Part shown: piece after piece, positions 11,523-23,499 of the stretch | Position numbering within the stretch: the first letter of the stretch is position 1 | Layout of the letters: each line of letters begins with the position of its first letter | Assembly: GCA_022315425.1 (NCBI GenBank) | Contig: JAIUPT010000022.1 | Coordinates: 496,001 to 560,000 of the forward strand | DNA length: 64,000 nt | Direction of reading: 5' to 3' | Source: Pseudevernia furfuracea | Lineage: Eukaryota; Ascomycota; Lecanoromycetes; Lecanorales; Parmeliaceae | Position numbers and translations under genes: made by a program | The notes under the pieces: generated by a model | Told to the model about the DNA's origin: nothing | Databases searched by the model: none | The model's input: the letters and a program-made list of their open reading frames with translations, nothing else

Positions 11523-12331
11523 TCAAACCTGGCCTCCAAATTTCCCCCCATCGACAATCCACTCCTCCACCTCCTGATACGCCCTGTCCAAGGCATCGTT
11601 GACAACGACCTTGTCATGCACACCTTCCTCCTTTGCAAATGCCATCTCCTTGTCCGCCTGCTCTAATCTCTTGTTCACACTCTCCTCGTCATCGGTCCCT
11701 CTGCCCCTTAATCTCTCCTCTAGTATATTTAGCGAGGGCGGTGATAGAAACAGGAAGCGTGCTCCTAGATCCGTCTTTTTGACTTGTTTGACACCCTGAA
11801 AGATGCAAAAGGAGTCAATCAGCCGCCCCGTGTTTAGAACAAAGAGCGAAGAGCCGTGCATTGATAGAGCACACACCTCCATCTCAATATCCAGGACACA
11901 TATCCGCCCCTTCTCGGCCACATCCTTGACAGCCTTCACGCTTGTCCCATAGTAATTTCCTCCAAATTGAGCATGTTCGATGAAACCGCCATCATTTACC
12001 AAAGCCAGGAATGCTTTTTGGTTTGTGAAATTGTACTCACGGCCATCCTGTTCGCCGGGGCGGGGTGAGCGGGTTGTGTCTAGGCACTTTGTGAGGAGAA
12101 GAATCGGAGTAGAGGCGCGTAAAAGGGCTCGTACGGGAGACGGAGAAGCCAAAGGTGTCTGGGTGATCTGCAAAGAGACGCTTGAGTATCGTCGATTTAC
12201 CTGAACCAGAGGGACCAGATATAACGATTGGCCGGTGGATTTGGGTCGCTATCAAGTCAAAAATTTAGTCGCAACGCAATTGTACTCGCTAGGATTGCAC
12301 TCGAGGATTGAATCGTACCTGAGGGAGCCAT
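11523..12331 (-). CDS. GUK1: Guanylate kinase
   Basis: Predicted 200-residue guanylate kinase, phosphorylating GMP to GDP with ATP in the cytosol. Exons are 12319-12331, 12135-12248, 11877-12079 and 11523-11795. The first coding exon is only 13 nt (MAPS plus one base). The intron sites rebuild the known order: P-loop SGPSGSGKST, GMP-binding FSVSHTTRSPRPGE (split by the second intron), YNFT, GGNYYGTS, CVLDIE, FLFLSPPS and the lid RLRGRGTDDEES. Length matches yeast Guk1. There is a single copy and nothing unusual except the very short first exon. Confidence 0.96.
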
Positions 12332-12698
12332 TGTGGAGTAGTGGGACGAACAGGAAGATATCGTAAAGAATGACAGTCTTACGCACAGTAATACCGATCG
12401 TGTCGCTGTAGCTTTACACAGAAACATTGAAACTGATTCACAACTCACGACTCACAAGTGGCCAATTGGCTTTCCAGGGTCCTGCAACAGCGGCCCGGTA
12501 ATTCGGTATCGTATCAAAAATAAGCTGTAGAGTGGTGGAGTATCGTATCTCCTAGCTTGAGGTATCTAACAGCGAACAGTCACACGCGCCAAATTTTGAT
12601 CACCATCCACCTGACTGGAATGATTATTATTGTATCGTCAGCCATGATTATAGGTATCAGCTATGGATTTTATTTAGTAAATGCAATGAATATGATCA
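12332..12698. other. Intergenic region upstream of GUK1
   Basis: 367 bp, A/T-rich near 12600-12690. Presumed GUK1 promoter and 3' end of the golgin gene. No gene. Confidence 0.4.
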
Positions 12699-14667
12699 TC
12701 AAGGAGGCTTGGAGCCACCCGAGCTGCTAGGTGACCTGGGAGACTTGATTCCTTCTTGTGCCTCCTGCTCCAAAAAGTCGGACCAAAGTTCTGCAAGAGA
12801 TTCCTTCCTTGTGCCGCCTTCTGGAAAGAAGTCGGTAGATAAGGCTGGTGTACTAGGCGTCCTGTGCCACGGGGATAATGGCACACGGAGATTTGGATTC
12901 GACGCGCCCGGTCGCGCAAGACCAGCTTGTTCTCGTTGTTCTGCAATTTTCAGTGAATAAATGCGGGGTTTTGGAGCGGAAAGGTCTGCCTTACCATCTG
13001 TCCAGGCTAGTAGGCTTGCAATTATTTGCAATACTTGGAATTTCTTGGGATCAGCTCTTTCCAGAGCCAAGAAATGCAAGAAATGGTTGGTGACGAGTTG
13101 TCTGGAGAGATCAACAATTGTAAACAGTGGATGTGGTGTGGGGCTTACTTGTCAATGGTGTCTTCGGGTTTGCCCTTTTTAAGGTACCTCAACGCCTTTG
13201 TCAAATGATCATTCAAAATCACTGCCTCATGCCGAAGCTTTCCAATGAGAAGGTTCTTCTCCTTGACCTCTTTCTCGAAAGGCAAAGCTCTCTCAAGCTC
13301 CTGCATCGTTGACTCGAGTGAATTAGTAGCGTCAGCTGCTTTTCCATGAACTTCTTCAAGTTGTTTCTGTAATCTTTCGACCTGCGCCTGCGAGTTTTCT
13401 ACAAGCTCTCGTAGTTCACGTCTCCGAGCTGAAATAGCTGTTAGAATACTGGATCTCTCAAATTGAAAGTGACTTACCATCTTGGAGTTCCTGAAGTGCC
13501 CTCTGAAGCCCATCGACGGTCAATGACTGACTATCACGCTCCGAGGCTGCTCTTTCATGAGCTTCACGATGGCTCGCCACTTGCTCTTCCAGGTCTGCGA
13601 CCCGCTCTGCGATACTCTCCCGAATTGTTCGTTCTTCCATTGCGAGGACCTCCCAGTCTTGCATAGCTTGCTTCGCCGCCTCAAACTCTTCTCTCGCATA
13701 TGTTTCTCGCTGTATTAGATCATCTCTCTCTTTAGACCAGTTTTGCTGCGAAAGAGTGGTTCTGTTCCGAAGACTCGATAATTCTTTTGATTTCTGCTCT
13801 CCCTCTTCTGCTAAAGTTGCCAACTCTGCATCACGTGCCTCGTTTTGTTCACGTAGATTGCCGCATTGCTCCTCAAGGTCTTCTATTCGACTTCGTGCCT
13901 GTGACAAGTCTTCCTATACCACCATGAGCAATGAAAGTGTAGAGGCAAGTTTACACCTACAGCATCTGCCTTCAACCTTTCACCCAGTTGTGACCGTATC
14001 GTGTTGACTTTTCCAAGCAGATTTCGATATTGTGTCTCAGCTTGTTCTTTCTCGCCCTGTGTGTCCGCAAGCTGTTCCCGCATACTGCCCAGCTCCTCTT
14101 CGTGCTTCCCTTGTACCTCCTCTAGAGATCTCCGAACCTGCGCTACCTCTTCCCGGAGAGCTGCTCGCTCATTTACCAGTGCTTCAAATCTCGCATCTGT
14201 ATCAGTCGCCGTAGGTGCCGTACTTTTGTCACCAAGTGAAACATCTCTAGAGGTCGTTGACTCTTCCTCGGCAACAGATTCCTCTTGGGTATTCCCCTCG
14301 GCTGACGTATCTAGACCATCGTTGGTACTTCTCGATGTACCATTGGTCATTGGCTGTCCTAGGTCGACCTTGGCCTTTTGCGGCGAGCTCGGTGGTTCTG
14401 TAGGTGTCTTGGATTCTGGCTCTTCTCCGTCGGCGTCATCATTTTCGTGCTCGTCGTCGACTTTAGCGCCATTGGCCTTTCCAAGATCCCCGTTCGGCTT
14501 CGCTCTGCTACCCTTTTTTTTCTTGTGCTTCTTGCTCTTGGAAACTGATACTGATTAGCCGGGGGCAATGTAATGGCAGTCTGCTGTGGCCAAGAGATGA
14601 CTTATTCGTAAGGCAACTTACCTTGAGAGGTTGTATTTGGAAGGTCGAAAGTCGCAACAGATGACAT
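12699..14667 (-). CDS. RUD3: Golgi coiled-coil protein, Rud3-like (GRIP-related Arf-binding domain)
   Basis: Predicted 566-residue golgin. Six exons: 14622-14667, 13961-14550, 13478-13913, 13149-13428, 12995-13101 and 12699-12940; introns 47-71 nt and frame-consistent. The N-terminus has a lysine-rich patch (SKKHKKKKGSRAK) and an acidic Ser/Th-rich stretch. From about residue 125 to 420 it is a long heptad coiled coil rich in E, Q, R and L. The C-terminal part has LLIGKLRHEAVILNDHLTKA followed by QLVTNHFLHFLAL and KKFQVLQIIASLL, which fits the GRAB (GRIP-related Arf-binding) domain that recruits Rud3 to the Golgi through Arf1. A Ser/Pro-rich tail follows. Rud3 is the best match; another GRIP-family golgin is the alternative. 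Confidence 0.85.
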
Positions 14668-14973
14668 TATGTAGCGAATACCCTAGAATGATTCGAGGTG
14701 GAGCTTAGGTAGTGTCGTGGTAATACTAAATGGACAGCAAATCAGCGCCCACCTTTATAGATCTTACATTTCGAAACTAAGTTTCATTAAGCGCCAAGTG
14801 GAGTTGACTTTGATTGATACGCCGCATGTCAAAGAGCCGCTGCCGATCGCAAGAACTAGAATGTGTCATTGCAGCATTTCTTCATTGCTTGATATGTATT
14901 TGACTAGGACAGATCAATGATTTGATACGGACTAAGACTCCTCCTCCAACATCTGCTTTCGAACATTTTCACC
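14668..14973. promoter_or_regulatory. Shared intergenic promoter region RUD3/MES1
   Basis: 306 bp between divergent start codons. Promoters of both genes are expected here; no discrete element called. Confidence 0.4.
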
Positions 14974-17369
14974 ATGGAAGCTCCAAAGAAAATTCTTCCC
15001 GTCAAGGGAAAGACGAACGTCTTAATTACAAGTGCCCTTCCTTATGTCAATAATGGTGTGTGCATTTCGATTTGGGTTTTTCTATGCTTAGGACTGTATT
15101 ATCAGTCTCAAAACATACCATCACGTCAAGGCCCATTTCTGCCGGATGAGCCATTCTATATTCCCATGGCTTGAGTTTTGTCTTCCCATCGAAACGCTGA
15201 CTCCAAAAACTTGTTTAGTGCCCCATCTTGGGAACATCGTTGGCAGTGTTCTGAGCGCAGACGTCTTTTCTAGGTAAGCGCACTTCTACAAAGCCCTGTA
15301 CGCCCTCATTGACTTGACATAGGTACAATAAAGCAAGGGAACGACCAACATTGTTTGTTTGCGGCACCGACGAATATGGAACAGCTACGGAAACCAAGGC
15401 ATTGGAGGAAAAGGTTTCTCCGAGAGAACTGTGCGACAAGTACAATAAGATACACGCGGAGATATATGAATGGTTCGAGATCGGATTCGATATCTTCGGA
15501 AGAACTTCCACCCAGCAACAGCAGGACATAACGCAGGATATATTCCGAAAACTACACACAAATGGCTACCTGGTCGAGCGGACTTCGCAGCAGCCATACT
15601 GCGAAAAGCACAAGTCTTTTCTCGCTGACCGGTATATTGAGGGTATTTGTCCAAAATGTGGCTACGAAGACGCACGGGGGGATCAATGCGACAAGTGTGG
15701 CTCGGTAGACTACGGGCCATTGGACCTCAAGGAAGCCCGATGCAAGATTGATCCAGATGTGACTCCAGTTGTACGGGAAACAAGACACATTCACATCAGA
15801 CTCGACAAACTTCAGCCGGATATACAGAAGTGGTTCAAAAAGGCCAGCGAAGACGGTGCATGGTCCAGCAACGGGAAAGTCATCACAGAATCTTGGTTAA
15901 AGCAAGGGCTGCGGGATCGAGGCATCACCAGAGATCTGAAATGGGGAACCCCAATACCACTTGATGTTTTCGCAGACGAGAAGGATCAAGAAATTTATAA
16001 AGACAAGGTGTTCTATGTCTGGTTCGATGCCTGCATTGGCTATGTGTCGATAACCGCAAATTATATCGAAGATTGGGAGAAGTGGTGGCGCAACTCAGAC
16101 GTGAAGCTTTATCAATTTATGGGAAAGGACAATGTGCCTTTTCACTCGGTCATTTTCCCTGGCAGTCAAATCGGCACCAAAGAGCCGTGGACTATGCTAC
16201 ACCATCTGTCGACGACAGAATACCTGAACTACGAGAATGGCAAGTTTTCCAAATCGCGCGGAGTCGGTGTCTTTGGAAACAATGCGAAGGATACTGGAGT
16301 CCCCGCCGACGTATGGCGGTACTACCTTTTGAAGCACAGACCAGGTATGTGATTAGGGCGTCATTCTCGTTACCCACAATTCACAGATCAAGCACTTAGA
16401 CCGCGTTTGCGGGCGGATTTCGTTCTTACTACAGGGGTTGCTGCTATGGTTCAACTTGGATGAGAAGTACTGACACGGGATTGCACTCACAGAGACTGCT
16501 GACAGCCAATTCGAATGGAGGGATTTCATTGCGCAAAACAACAATGAATTACTTGCAAAGCTAGGGAATTTCGTCAACCGCATCGTGAAGCTTGTCAACA
16601 GCAAGATCTACGAATCCGTCATACCAGATTACACGGCCAGATATTCGGATCCTGTATTCGAACAGGCCAAGGCCGAGATCAATCGGCATTTGAAACAGTA
16701 TCTAAAGGATCTTGAGGCAGTCAATCTGAAGGATGGTCTACAAAGCGCTATGGACATTGCACAGGCAGGGAACAATCTTGTAAGTGTAATTTTACACGCC
16801 AACAACCTAAGACCTGCTTGATAATAAATCATCAGATTCAAAGCAACAAACTCGACAACAAGCTCGCTGCAAATGAGCCCGAAAAAGCTGCAGCGGTAAT
16901 CGGTCTTGCCATAAATACCATTTATCTCTGCGCCAGCGTATTCGAACCATACCTTCCGGCGACTTCCAAATCTATCCTTGAGCAACTGGGCGCACCTTTT
17001 CTTTTTATCCCCGATCACTGGACGGCGGACAATATAAAGCCAGGTCATCCCATTGGCAAGGCAAAGCATCTTTTCACACTGATTGACCCGAAGAAAGAGG
17101 ACGAATGGCGGGACATGTACGGAGGGACCCAAGCAGAGAGGATAAAGAAGGAAGAAGAGACAGCGAAGAAGGCAGCAGCCAAGGCAGCGGTGAAAGCCAA
17201 AAAGGCAGAGAGAAAGGCAAAGAAACCAGAAGGCCAGTTTGACAAGGAGCAGGCACAGCAAAGCGTGGAGGAAACGGCAACCAAGGGAGCTGAGGCTCTC
17301 GAAGTGGGCAAAGAGCCAGTGGATGCTGTTACAGATGGAGTTCAACAAGTCACCCTGCCTTCATCATAA
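14974..17369 (+). CDS. MES1: Methionyl-tRNA synthetase, cytosolic
   Basis: Predicted 659-residue class I aminoacyl-tRNA synthetase charging tRNA-Met. Five exons: 14974-15055, 15219-15273, 15323-16344, 16493-16779 and 16836-17369. The HIGH-type motif appears as PHLGN right after the first intron. The KMSKS-type motif is KFSKSRG. A zinc-knuckle insert carries CPKCG and CDKCG. The DEYG and FYVWFDA blocks of the catalytic site are present, as is a helical anticodon-binding domain. The C-terminus is a Lys/Ala-rich tail (AAAKAAVKAKKAERKAKK) likely to bind RNA non-specifically. There is no N-terminal GST-like domain and no mitochondrial presequence, so the cytosolic form is the best call. Confidence 0.96.
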
Positions 17370-17831
17370 TCGAAAGTAGCAAAAACAACTCGCAAAGCAT
17401 GTCTGATGGCTGATATATTATTGCCAAGTTGGCGAGAGCCGCATGAAATTGTTTTTTTTTGTTATCGTTGAGAAGTCTATCGCCAAAAGGGTATAGTTAG
17501 AATTGCACGAGAATTGATCACGATAAGGTAATCCACCGAGCCACCGTAAGAGTTACTTTAGCAGTACTCGTACCTAATAATAAGTTTAGCTGTCGGGGTT
17601 CAAACGAAAGCGGGGCTCGCAATCAATTAGCTCCTGCCTCCTGGCGGTGATAGAATATGTCATGTACCTTACGGAGTAGATTGTAGGCATTCCTCTGACT
17701 GCGACGAATTGCATTTTATATTATACGTACCCTCTCGTCTTCTGAATGAATCCAATCAAATCCCCCCTCTGAAATACATCAACTGCGAATACGGTTACCA
17801 GCCCTCACACTATCTCCTCATCTACAAAACA
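17370..17831. other. Intergenic region
   Basis: 462 bp with a T-run near 17450, possibly in the MES1 3' end. No gene seen. Confidence 0.4.
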
Positions 17832-18430
17832 ATGTCTCGTATTACTGCCCTTCAAAAGATTGGCGCATTTCGGCGACTTGTCGCGCTGGACACCCCGCGA
17901 GCTTACAACTCCTACTATCCGGCAAAGAATAGGTAGACTCTGCCAATCCAGCTTCTTGTAACAGCAGCTGAGTTTCTCTCACCTCAAGGGATTCAAAGTC
18001 CATCCGCCCATTTCACTGCAGTAGCCAAATGAGGACGCTTGGGGACACCTCAAGCATTGATTTTGCTTACTTCCCCCAATACGAGCTCCGTGAGCCCGCA
18101 AACAATGACATCATGCGTATTCCCATCCTTCCCTTCAATTCTACAGCGCCTGCAAGAAGCGACGAAGCTCTTGAGTCGGTGATTCGACCGGAGATCACAA
18201 CGGCGAGTGCGAATGGAACACACATCGAGTCTCCCTCCGCAATGTCAGACGTGACCGACAATCCAGGACCAGATCTCGATCCCTTCGACTTGACAACCAC
18301 GGTTACCACGGCGGCGTCAAAAGCGACGAGTGTGCCCATGGAGCAACTGCAAGCGCCGGGGGTCGTGCAGGAACTTTGGAATGGGCTGCTCGATGATATC
18401 TTAGGGGCAAGGAAAACTGCGAAGGCGTGA
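17832..18430 (+). CDS. Small conserved-type protein, probable mitochondrial, function unknown
   Basis: Predicted 169-residue protein without a recognisable domain. Exons are 17832-17932 and 18022-18430, with an 89-nt intron (GTAGAC...CACTGCAG) that keeps frame and joins PAKN to SSQMRTLG. The N-terminus (MSRITALQKIGAFRRLVALD) is basic, hydroxylated and free of acids for 19 residues, like a mitochondrial targeting sequence. The rest is acidic and Ser/Thr-rich with blocks RIPILPFNS, SAMSDVTDN and a C-terminal helix VVQELWNGLLDDILG. The coding nature is supported by the in-frame splice and clean composition. The function is not known and none is proposed. Confidence 0.7.
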
Positions 18431-19014
18431 ATGAGGAGGGAGAGTCAGGTTGAGGACTAGCAATGTCAGTCTTTCTATTTGTTCAAGGGATTCTCGATTC
18501 ATGTGGGTTTTTTGAGTGGAAACCTGAAAGGCTACGATACAACCAACAAGATTGCTATTTGCTAGGAGACTTTGATCTGAGCGCGGTACTTGTTCTTTAG
18601 CTGACGACGGGTGCTCGCTTCGGGTGGGATGAAGACCAGGCTGTGGAAGGAAACGTTTTGTGATACTCGCTATCGATGAATTATATAGTTTTGTTCAAGA
18701 CTGAATGCAATCACCAAGTTGCGAGTGAAACCTCTGTTGCTATAATGATATGAGTGTTCATCTTTAATTGAGCACAGGTATTACTAGGGAACGGGAAAAA
18801 TAGTATGTATACAGGGGCAAGAATACTTTACGAGGCAAAGCAAACTGGCGCGAAACTTAGGTAGAAACCCTTAAATTGATTAGTGGCATTCAGCCTTGAT
18901 CTACCTTAGTTATGCATGCGACGACAGTTCCACAATTTTATTTATTACCTTTTCATCCCTTTGCTCATCTAGTCATGTCATGGACCTCTCCCGTGATGTT
19001 GATGCCATAAAACA
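18431..19014. other. Intergenic region
   Basis: 584 bp. Presumed promoter of the transporter gene that follows. No gene, tRNA or repeat recognised. Confidence 0.4.
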
Positions 19015-21652
19015 ATGCCCAAAGATCGCTCTTACAACCTTCGGGACATTGAAGTCAACAGAGAGCCAGAGCAATCTCGCTCATTGCTTGCCCAAGGCGC
19101 CGGTGACGACGAAGAAGATGAGCCCACGCCAGCACATCAACCGCCTCCGCTTCCACAATCTTCGCTCTCCCAGACCGCTTCAAATGGTCTTCCTCGCACT
19201 CCGCGCACGATAAATCGAGTTCGCTTCGACGTTAGAGAGACGGACAGCGGCGAGCATGGGCTCAACGGCCATGCGCGTACACGGAACCGAGAAGGCGGCG
19301 ATGGGTTCGAGGCCGAAGATGATCTCTCGGAAAACAACTCTGAGAGTAGGAGGAGTAGCGCAGTTCAGAGGGTGCCTCTTCTCACTGATGTCGAGGCACC
19401 GAGTGTTGTGGTGGCCGAAGATTTGGATTTCAATGCTGAGGGACTATTCGACAATGCCAGGCCGAAAAGTGGTATAATGTAGGACAATTTTGCATTGAAA
19501 ACTTGCGGGCTGAGCTTAGGTGCTGAAACTTTTGCAGAAGTGCATTCATGAATATGGCGAATTCGATTATTGGGGCTGGCATAATAGGCATTTCTCACTA
19601 CAAGTTATATGGCTCTCGCAGTCCCAAACTTATACTATAGCCCTAGGTCAGCCGTATGCTTTTCGACAAGCCGGTTTGTAAATCTTACTATTCGAGTGTG
19701 GCTTTGAAAACTGGAGTCCTTACCTATATCGCTAGATCAGCGGGGATTATCCTTCTAGTTGTTTTGACAATCACAGTGAGCCTTCCGTTAACTTTTGTGG
19801 ATTATTGAACACTGACCGTCGTCTAGATAGACTGGACAATACGGCAAGCCCCTCCCTCGCTCTCGATTTCCTCACTCTTTGATGTTACCATACCCCTTTT
19901 CCATATCTAAGAGCGAGAATTGACGTGCTTTGCAGCTTGATCGTGGTTAATTCGAAACTCAGCGGTGCCAATTCCTTCCAAGGGTATGTAACGACGCATA
20001 CGTTAATGGCAACTTATAAGACGTTTACATTCGACAGGACTGTGGAACACTGCTTTGGTGCCTCTGGACTCATTGCGATTTCCATCGCCCAATGGGCATT
20101 GTATGAAAATTCGAACCCCTCACAAAGCCAACGCTAACTAGGCTCCTTTCAGTGCTTTCGGTGGCATGGTCGCTTTCTGTGTCATCATGGGAGATACGAT
20201 CCCCAGCGTGATTGCGGCACTCTTCCCGTCCTTGTCAGACATGTCTTTCCTATGGCTTCTAACCAACAGACGAGCTATGATCATTGTGTGCACTCTCTGT
20301 TTCAGTTATCCTCTGTCTTTATATCGTGACATTGCAAAAGTAGAGAAAATACTACCCTTTCCTGTAGCTTGGCCCTCGTTGACCAAATTTCAGTTGGCAA
20401 GAGCTTCGACTTTGGCACTTTTGAGCATGGCGGTAATGGAATCATGCTTCGAGGCTTGCCAACCTTTCACTGATGCGAGATGTAGGTTATCCTGATTACA
20501 GTCGTGACGCAGGGCCTTGTGGTACCACAGGGTCTCAAGGGTGGCTTGCAGGGCTCGCTGTTTGTGCGGAGCGGCGTGCTTCAAGCAATCTCGGTAATAT
20601 CGTTCGGTAGGTGTCCTCGTTTTAGCGCGTCGGAACCCAGAGGCTGACGATTGTAGCATTCGTCTGCCGTACAAGTCTCGAGCTCTTTGCACCTCTGCTC
20701 CACTGACGAGCTGTCAGATCACAACTCCCTCCTGATATACGGTTCTTTGAAGAAGCCGACAATGGACAGATTTGCTCGCGTTACGCATTACTCTACATTC
20801 ACGTCGATGTTAGCTTGTGTGACGATGGCTTTGGCTGGCTTTGTCACCTTTGGAGAGAAGACACAGGGCAACATCTTGAATAATTTTCCTAACAAGAATC
20901 TTATGGTGAATATCGCACGTTTGTAAGTCAATTTATTGGGATCCTGGATGGTCTTCTGCTGACGTAAGAGTAGTCTCCTGGGAGCCAACATGGTGACCAC
21001 TTTACCGCTTGGTTCGTGCGCGCTAGGTCTGGTTGATAGACTTAGCTGACAATGTCACAGAGTGCTTCGTGTGCCGGGAGGTTATGTTTGTTCGTCTGGT
21101 CCGTTTCCAGAGGTTGTCGTCACAGCTGACAGTCTAGAATTATTGGTTCCCCAACGAGCCGTACAACCCTAACCTCCATCTGATATTCACAACATCTCTT
21201 GGTAAGTCGCTTTTCAAGGCCTTTATGGATTGGCCGCAGAGAGTAGACACGGCCATTAAGCTAAAACAATGGTTCCTAGTTGTAACGGCAATGACCTTGT
21301 CTTTGATCACCTGTGATCTTGGTGCTGTATTCGAGCTTATCGGGGCAACAAGCGCGTGCGCAGTAAGTATTCGACACACGGCAAAGAGAAAGCAGCTAAA
21401 GATCTTTCTTCTAGCTTGCATATATTCTTCCACCCCTATGTTACATCAAATTAAGCACTCGTAGCTGGAAAACCATACCCGCGATCCTCTGCGTTGTCTT
21501 CGGAGTAAGAATTTCTCATGCATATTCAATTACTTTAGGAGAAATGATCGCTGTGACTGACTGGCAAGTAGACAATAGTGATGACCATCAGCCTGATACA
21601 GGCAGTTGCAAAGATGATTAGAAATGAAGGTGGCGCTCACACCTGTCGATAG
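19015..21652 (+). CDS. Vacuolar amino-acid transporter, AVT family (AAAP superfamily)
   Basis: Predicted 550-residue transporter with a 150-residue hydrophilic N-terminal tail and about 11 membrane spans, closest in pattern to yeast Avt2-like vacuolar neutral amino-acid exporters. Eighteen exons: 19015-19478, 19538-19587, 19647-19677, 19736-19775, 19827-19843, 19936-19983, 20038-20100, 20153-20339, 20394-20432, 20486-20606, 20657-20668, 20718-20922, 20974-21011, 21061-21080, 21138-21201, 21280-21362, 21415-21504 and 21572-21652. All phases agree. Blocks typical of the family are rebuilt: NSIIGAGIIG|QPYAFRQAG, GDTIPSVIAALFPS, RRAMIIVCTLCFSYPLSLYR, HHNSLLIYGSL, GFVTFGEKTQGNILNNFP, LITCDLGAVFELIGATSA. 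Exons of 12, 17 and 20 nt are unusually short. Two introns (19588-19646 and 19844-19935) have GC donors, the first with a weak context. Substrate is not determinable. Confidence 0.9.
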
Positions 21653-22480
21653 AGTGTAGAAAATACGATCCTGGATTTTTCTCACCAGAAAAAGTTTTAG
21701 AGCTTCTATATTGTTATAAGGGTCGAGGTCTTCCGCTTGCAATGCATAAAGACGTTGATTCATCACAGTAGATGCTGCGACCAGTGCCCCTTGCCTTGGG
21801 ATCCCAGTGGCCCGTGTCCTCTTCCACTATGATCAACACTATGTTTGCCGTCTTGTGGAATAGCTACCATACTTACTACCCTGTTAACGAGGTATTTGAG
21901 TTTAGTTGCCCACCAGGATCTTCGCCGGCAATTAGCAGGTAATCTGTCAGAAAATTTGCAGCCTAGAGGCGCCGAAATTCTCTCGCTTTCATATCGACTT
22001 AGGCATCGACGCGAGAGGTCGGTCGTTCATGAGCAGGATTACTTTAAAAAAAAGCTTAAGGAATGAACAGGCCCTGTTGGTGCTGCTCTTTTCGATAATT
22101 TAAGGATCTATACCTCTGCGGCTGTCACTTTACTGGCTCTGTGCCTGTTAGCTCTCCGTTAAAGCATAGGCTGCGGGCACGCTGCCAGGGAAAGTCGGAA
22201 TAATAGAGCTGCTTCGATATACCGAGTGCCGATTTTTGGATACTCAAAACCTTTCTCTATCGGACAGCAACAACTGCCACTTCATTTTGACACGCTGCCT
22301 AGCAATCCTGAAAAAGAGTAGCAGTCGATGTGATACAGAATCCTAAAACATCTTCAATCCGAAGCAATTCTAGTCACAAATGACAGTTTCCCTTTGGAGT
22401 TATACGCAAATCGGCATCAGATTGAAACACCCAGCGCCCTCGACCAGAAAAACATTACTGGCAACTCTCCTGGCTGACGT
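21653..22480. other. Left part of a 3-kb gene desert
   Basis: No coding signal. Short open frames at 22380-22620 have no spliced partner or domain. It leads into the R1 repeats. Confidence 0.45.
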
Positions 22481-23460
22481 CTGGAACAGGGAAAGTACCC
22501 TTTTGCCCGACAATTGGTGTGAACGAACCTTCGACACTCTGCCCTCTGCCCTCTTCCTCTCACCCACCCCAACTTTCGTTCTCACATCTCATGCGTCCAA
22601 GTCTGCAGATGGTATATTGTGACGCCTGCCCGCCTGATATTCTCCAAGGACATTAGAGTACACTCCAAATTTCTGACAGAAGCAAAGCACAAAAGTAAGG
22701 CGCCCCGTTGTGTTCCTCCTATTTTTCAAAAGCATTAGACTCGGACTTTCTGACAAAAAGATACCACAGAAGGAAAGCACGAAAGTGGAGCGCCCATTTG
22801 CCCGCGAAATTTGGTATGAACAAAACTTCGACATGCTGCCTTCTTCTGGTCACTTCCAAAGTTCTTTGCATATCTTCGATGTCTGTATTCACAATACAAA
22901 ATTATGATGCCTGTCTGTCTGCTGCCCATCTATTACCCACATACTGTCCATCTGTTGCCTGGTCCTATCTCAAATTGATAGGGCTCTCGGTCTTCTGGAA
23001 GAGAAAGTATAAAGGTGAAGTGCCCAGTTGTTCGCCGAGGTTGATATGAATTTTGCTTCAACCTTCTGTTCTATTCATCCTTTTCTTTTGTCCTGTTCTT
23101 ATCTTCCGTCCTATCCTTTTCTTTCGTCCTATCTTTTGTCTTTAAACCTTCACCTTAACTCGTGCCTGAATTCACTGAGCCTCAAATTTTCCAAGGCAAA
23201 GGCATCATAAAAGTGAAGCGCCCAGTTATCCGTGGAACTTAATATGAATTTTGCTTTGACCTTCTGTCACTTCATTTTATCCTGTCCTTTCGTCCTGTCC
23301 TTTCGTCCTGTCCTTTGACTTGGATCCTACACTTTGAGACGTGCTTAGATTCACTAAACCTCACTTTTCTAAGATAAAATAAACGCAAGAGTAAAGCGCT
23401 TAGTTGTCCGCAGAACTTGATATGAATTTAACTTCAACCTTCTGTCCTATCCTTTCACAT
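22480..23460 (+). repeat. R1 direct-repeat family, about five diverged copies
   Basis: A core like AAGTGAAGCGCCCAGTT, followed by TCCGNNGAACTTGATATG and TTGCTTCAACCTTCTGTC, recurs near 22491, 22777, 23011, 23210 and 23387. Spacing falls from roughly 285 to 178 bp. The last two copies share more, including a preceding TTCACTGAGCCTCA-type block, and are closest to each other. Short TCCTTTCGTCCTG simple repeats sit between copies. The copies are not coding in any consistent frame. Orientation is arbitrary. Confidence 0.8.
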
Positions 23461-23499
23461 CAAAGTACCTTTCCATATATCTGTCTTTCTAATACACAA

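Noticed and set aside
22380..22622. 80-residue forward frame in the gene desert
   Set aside because: It overlaps the first R1 copy, lacks a family pattern and is not shared with other copies.
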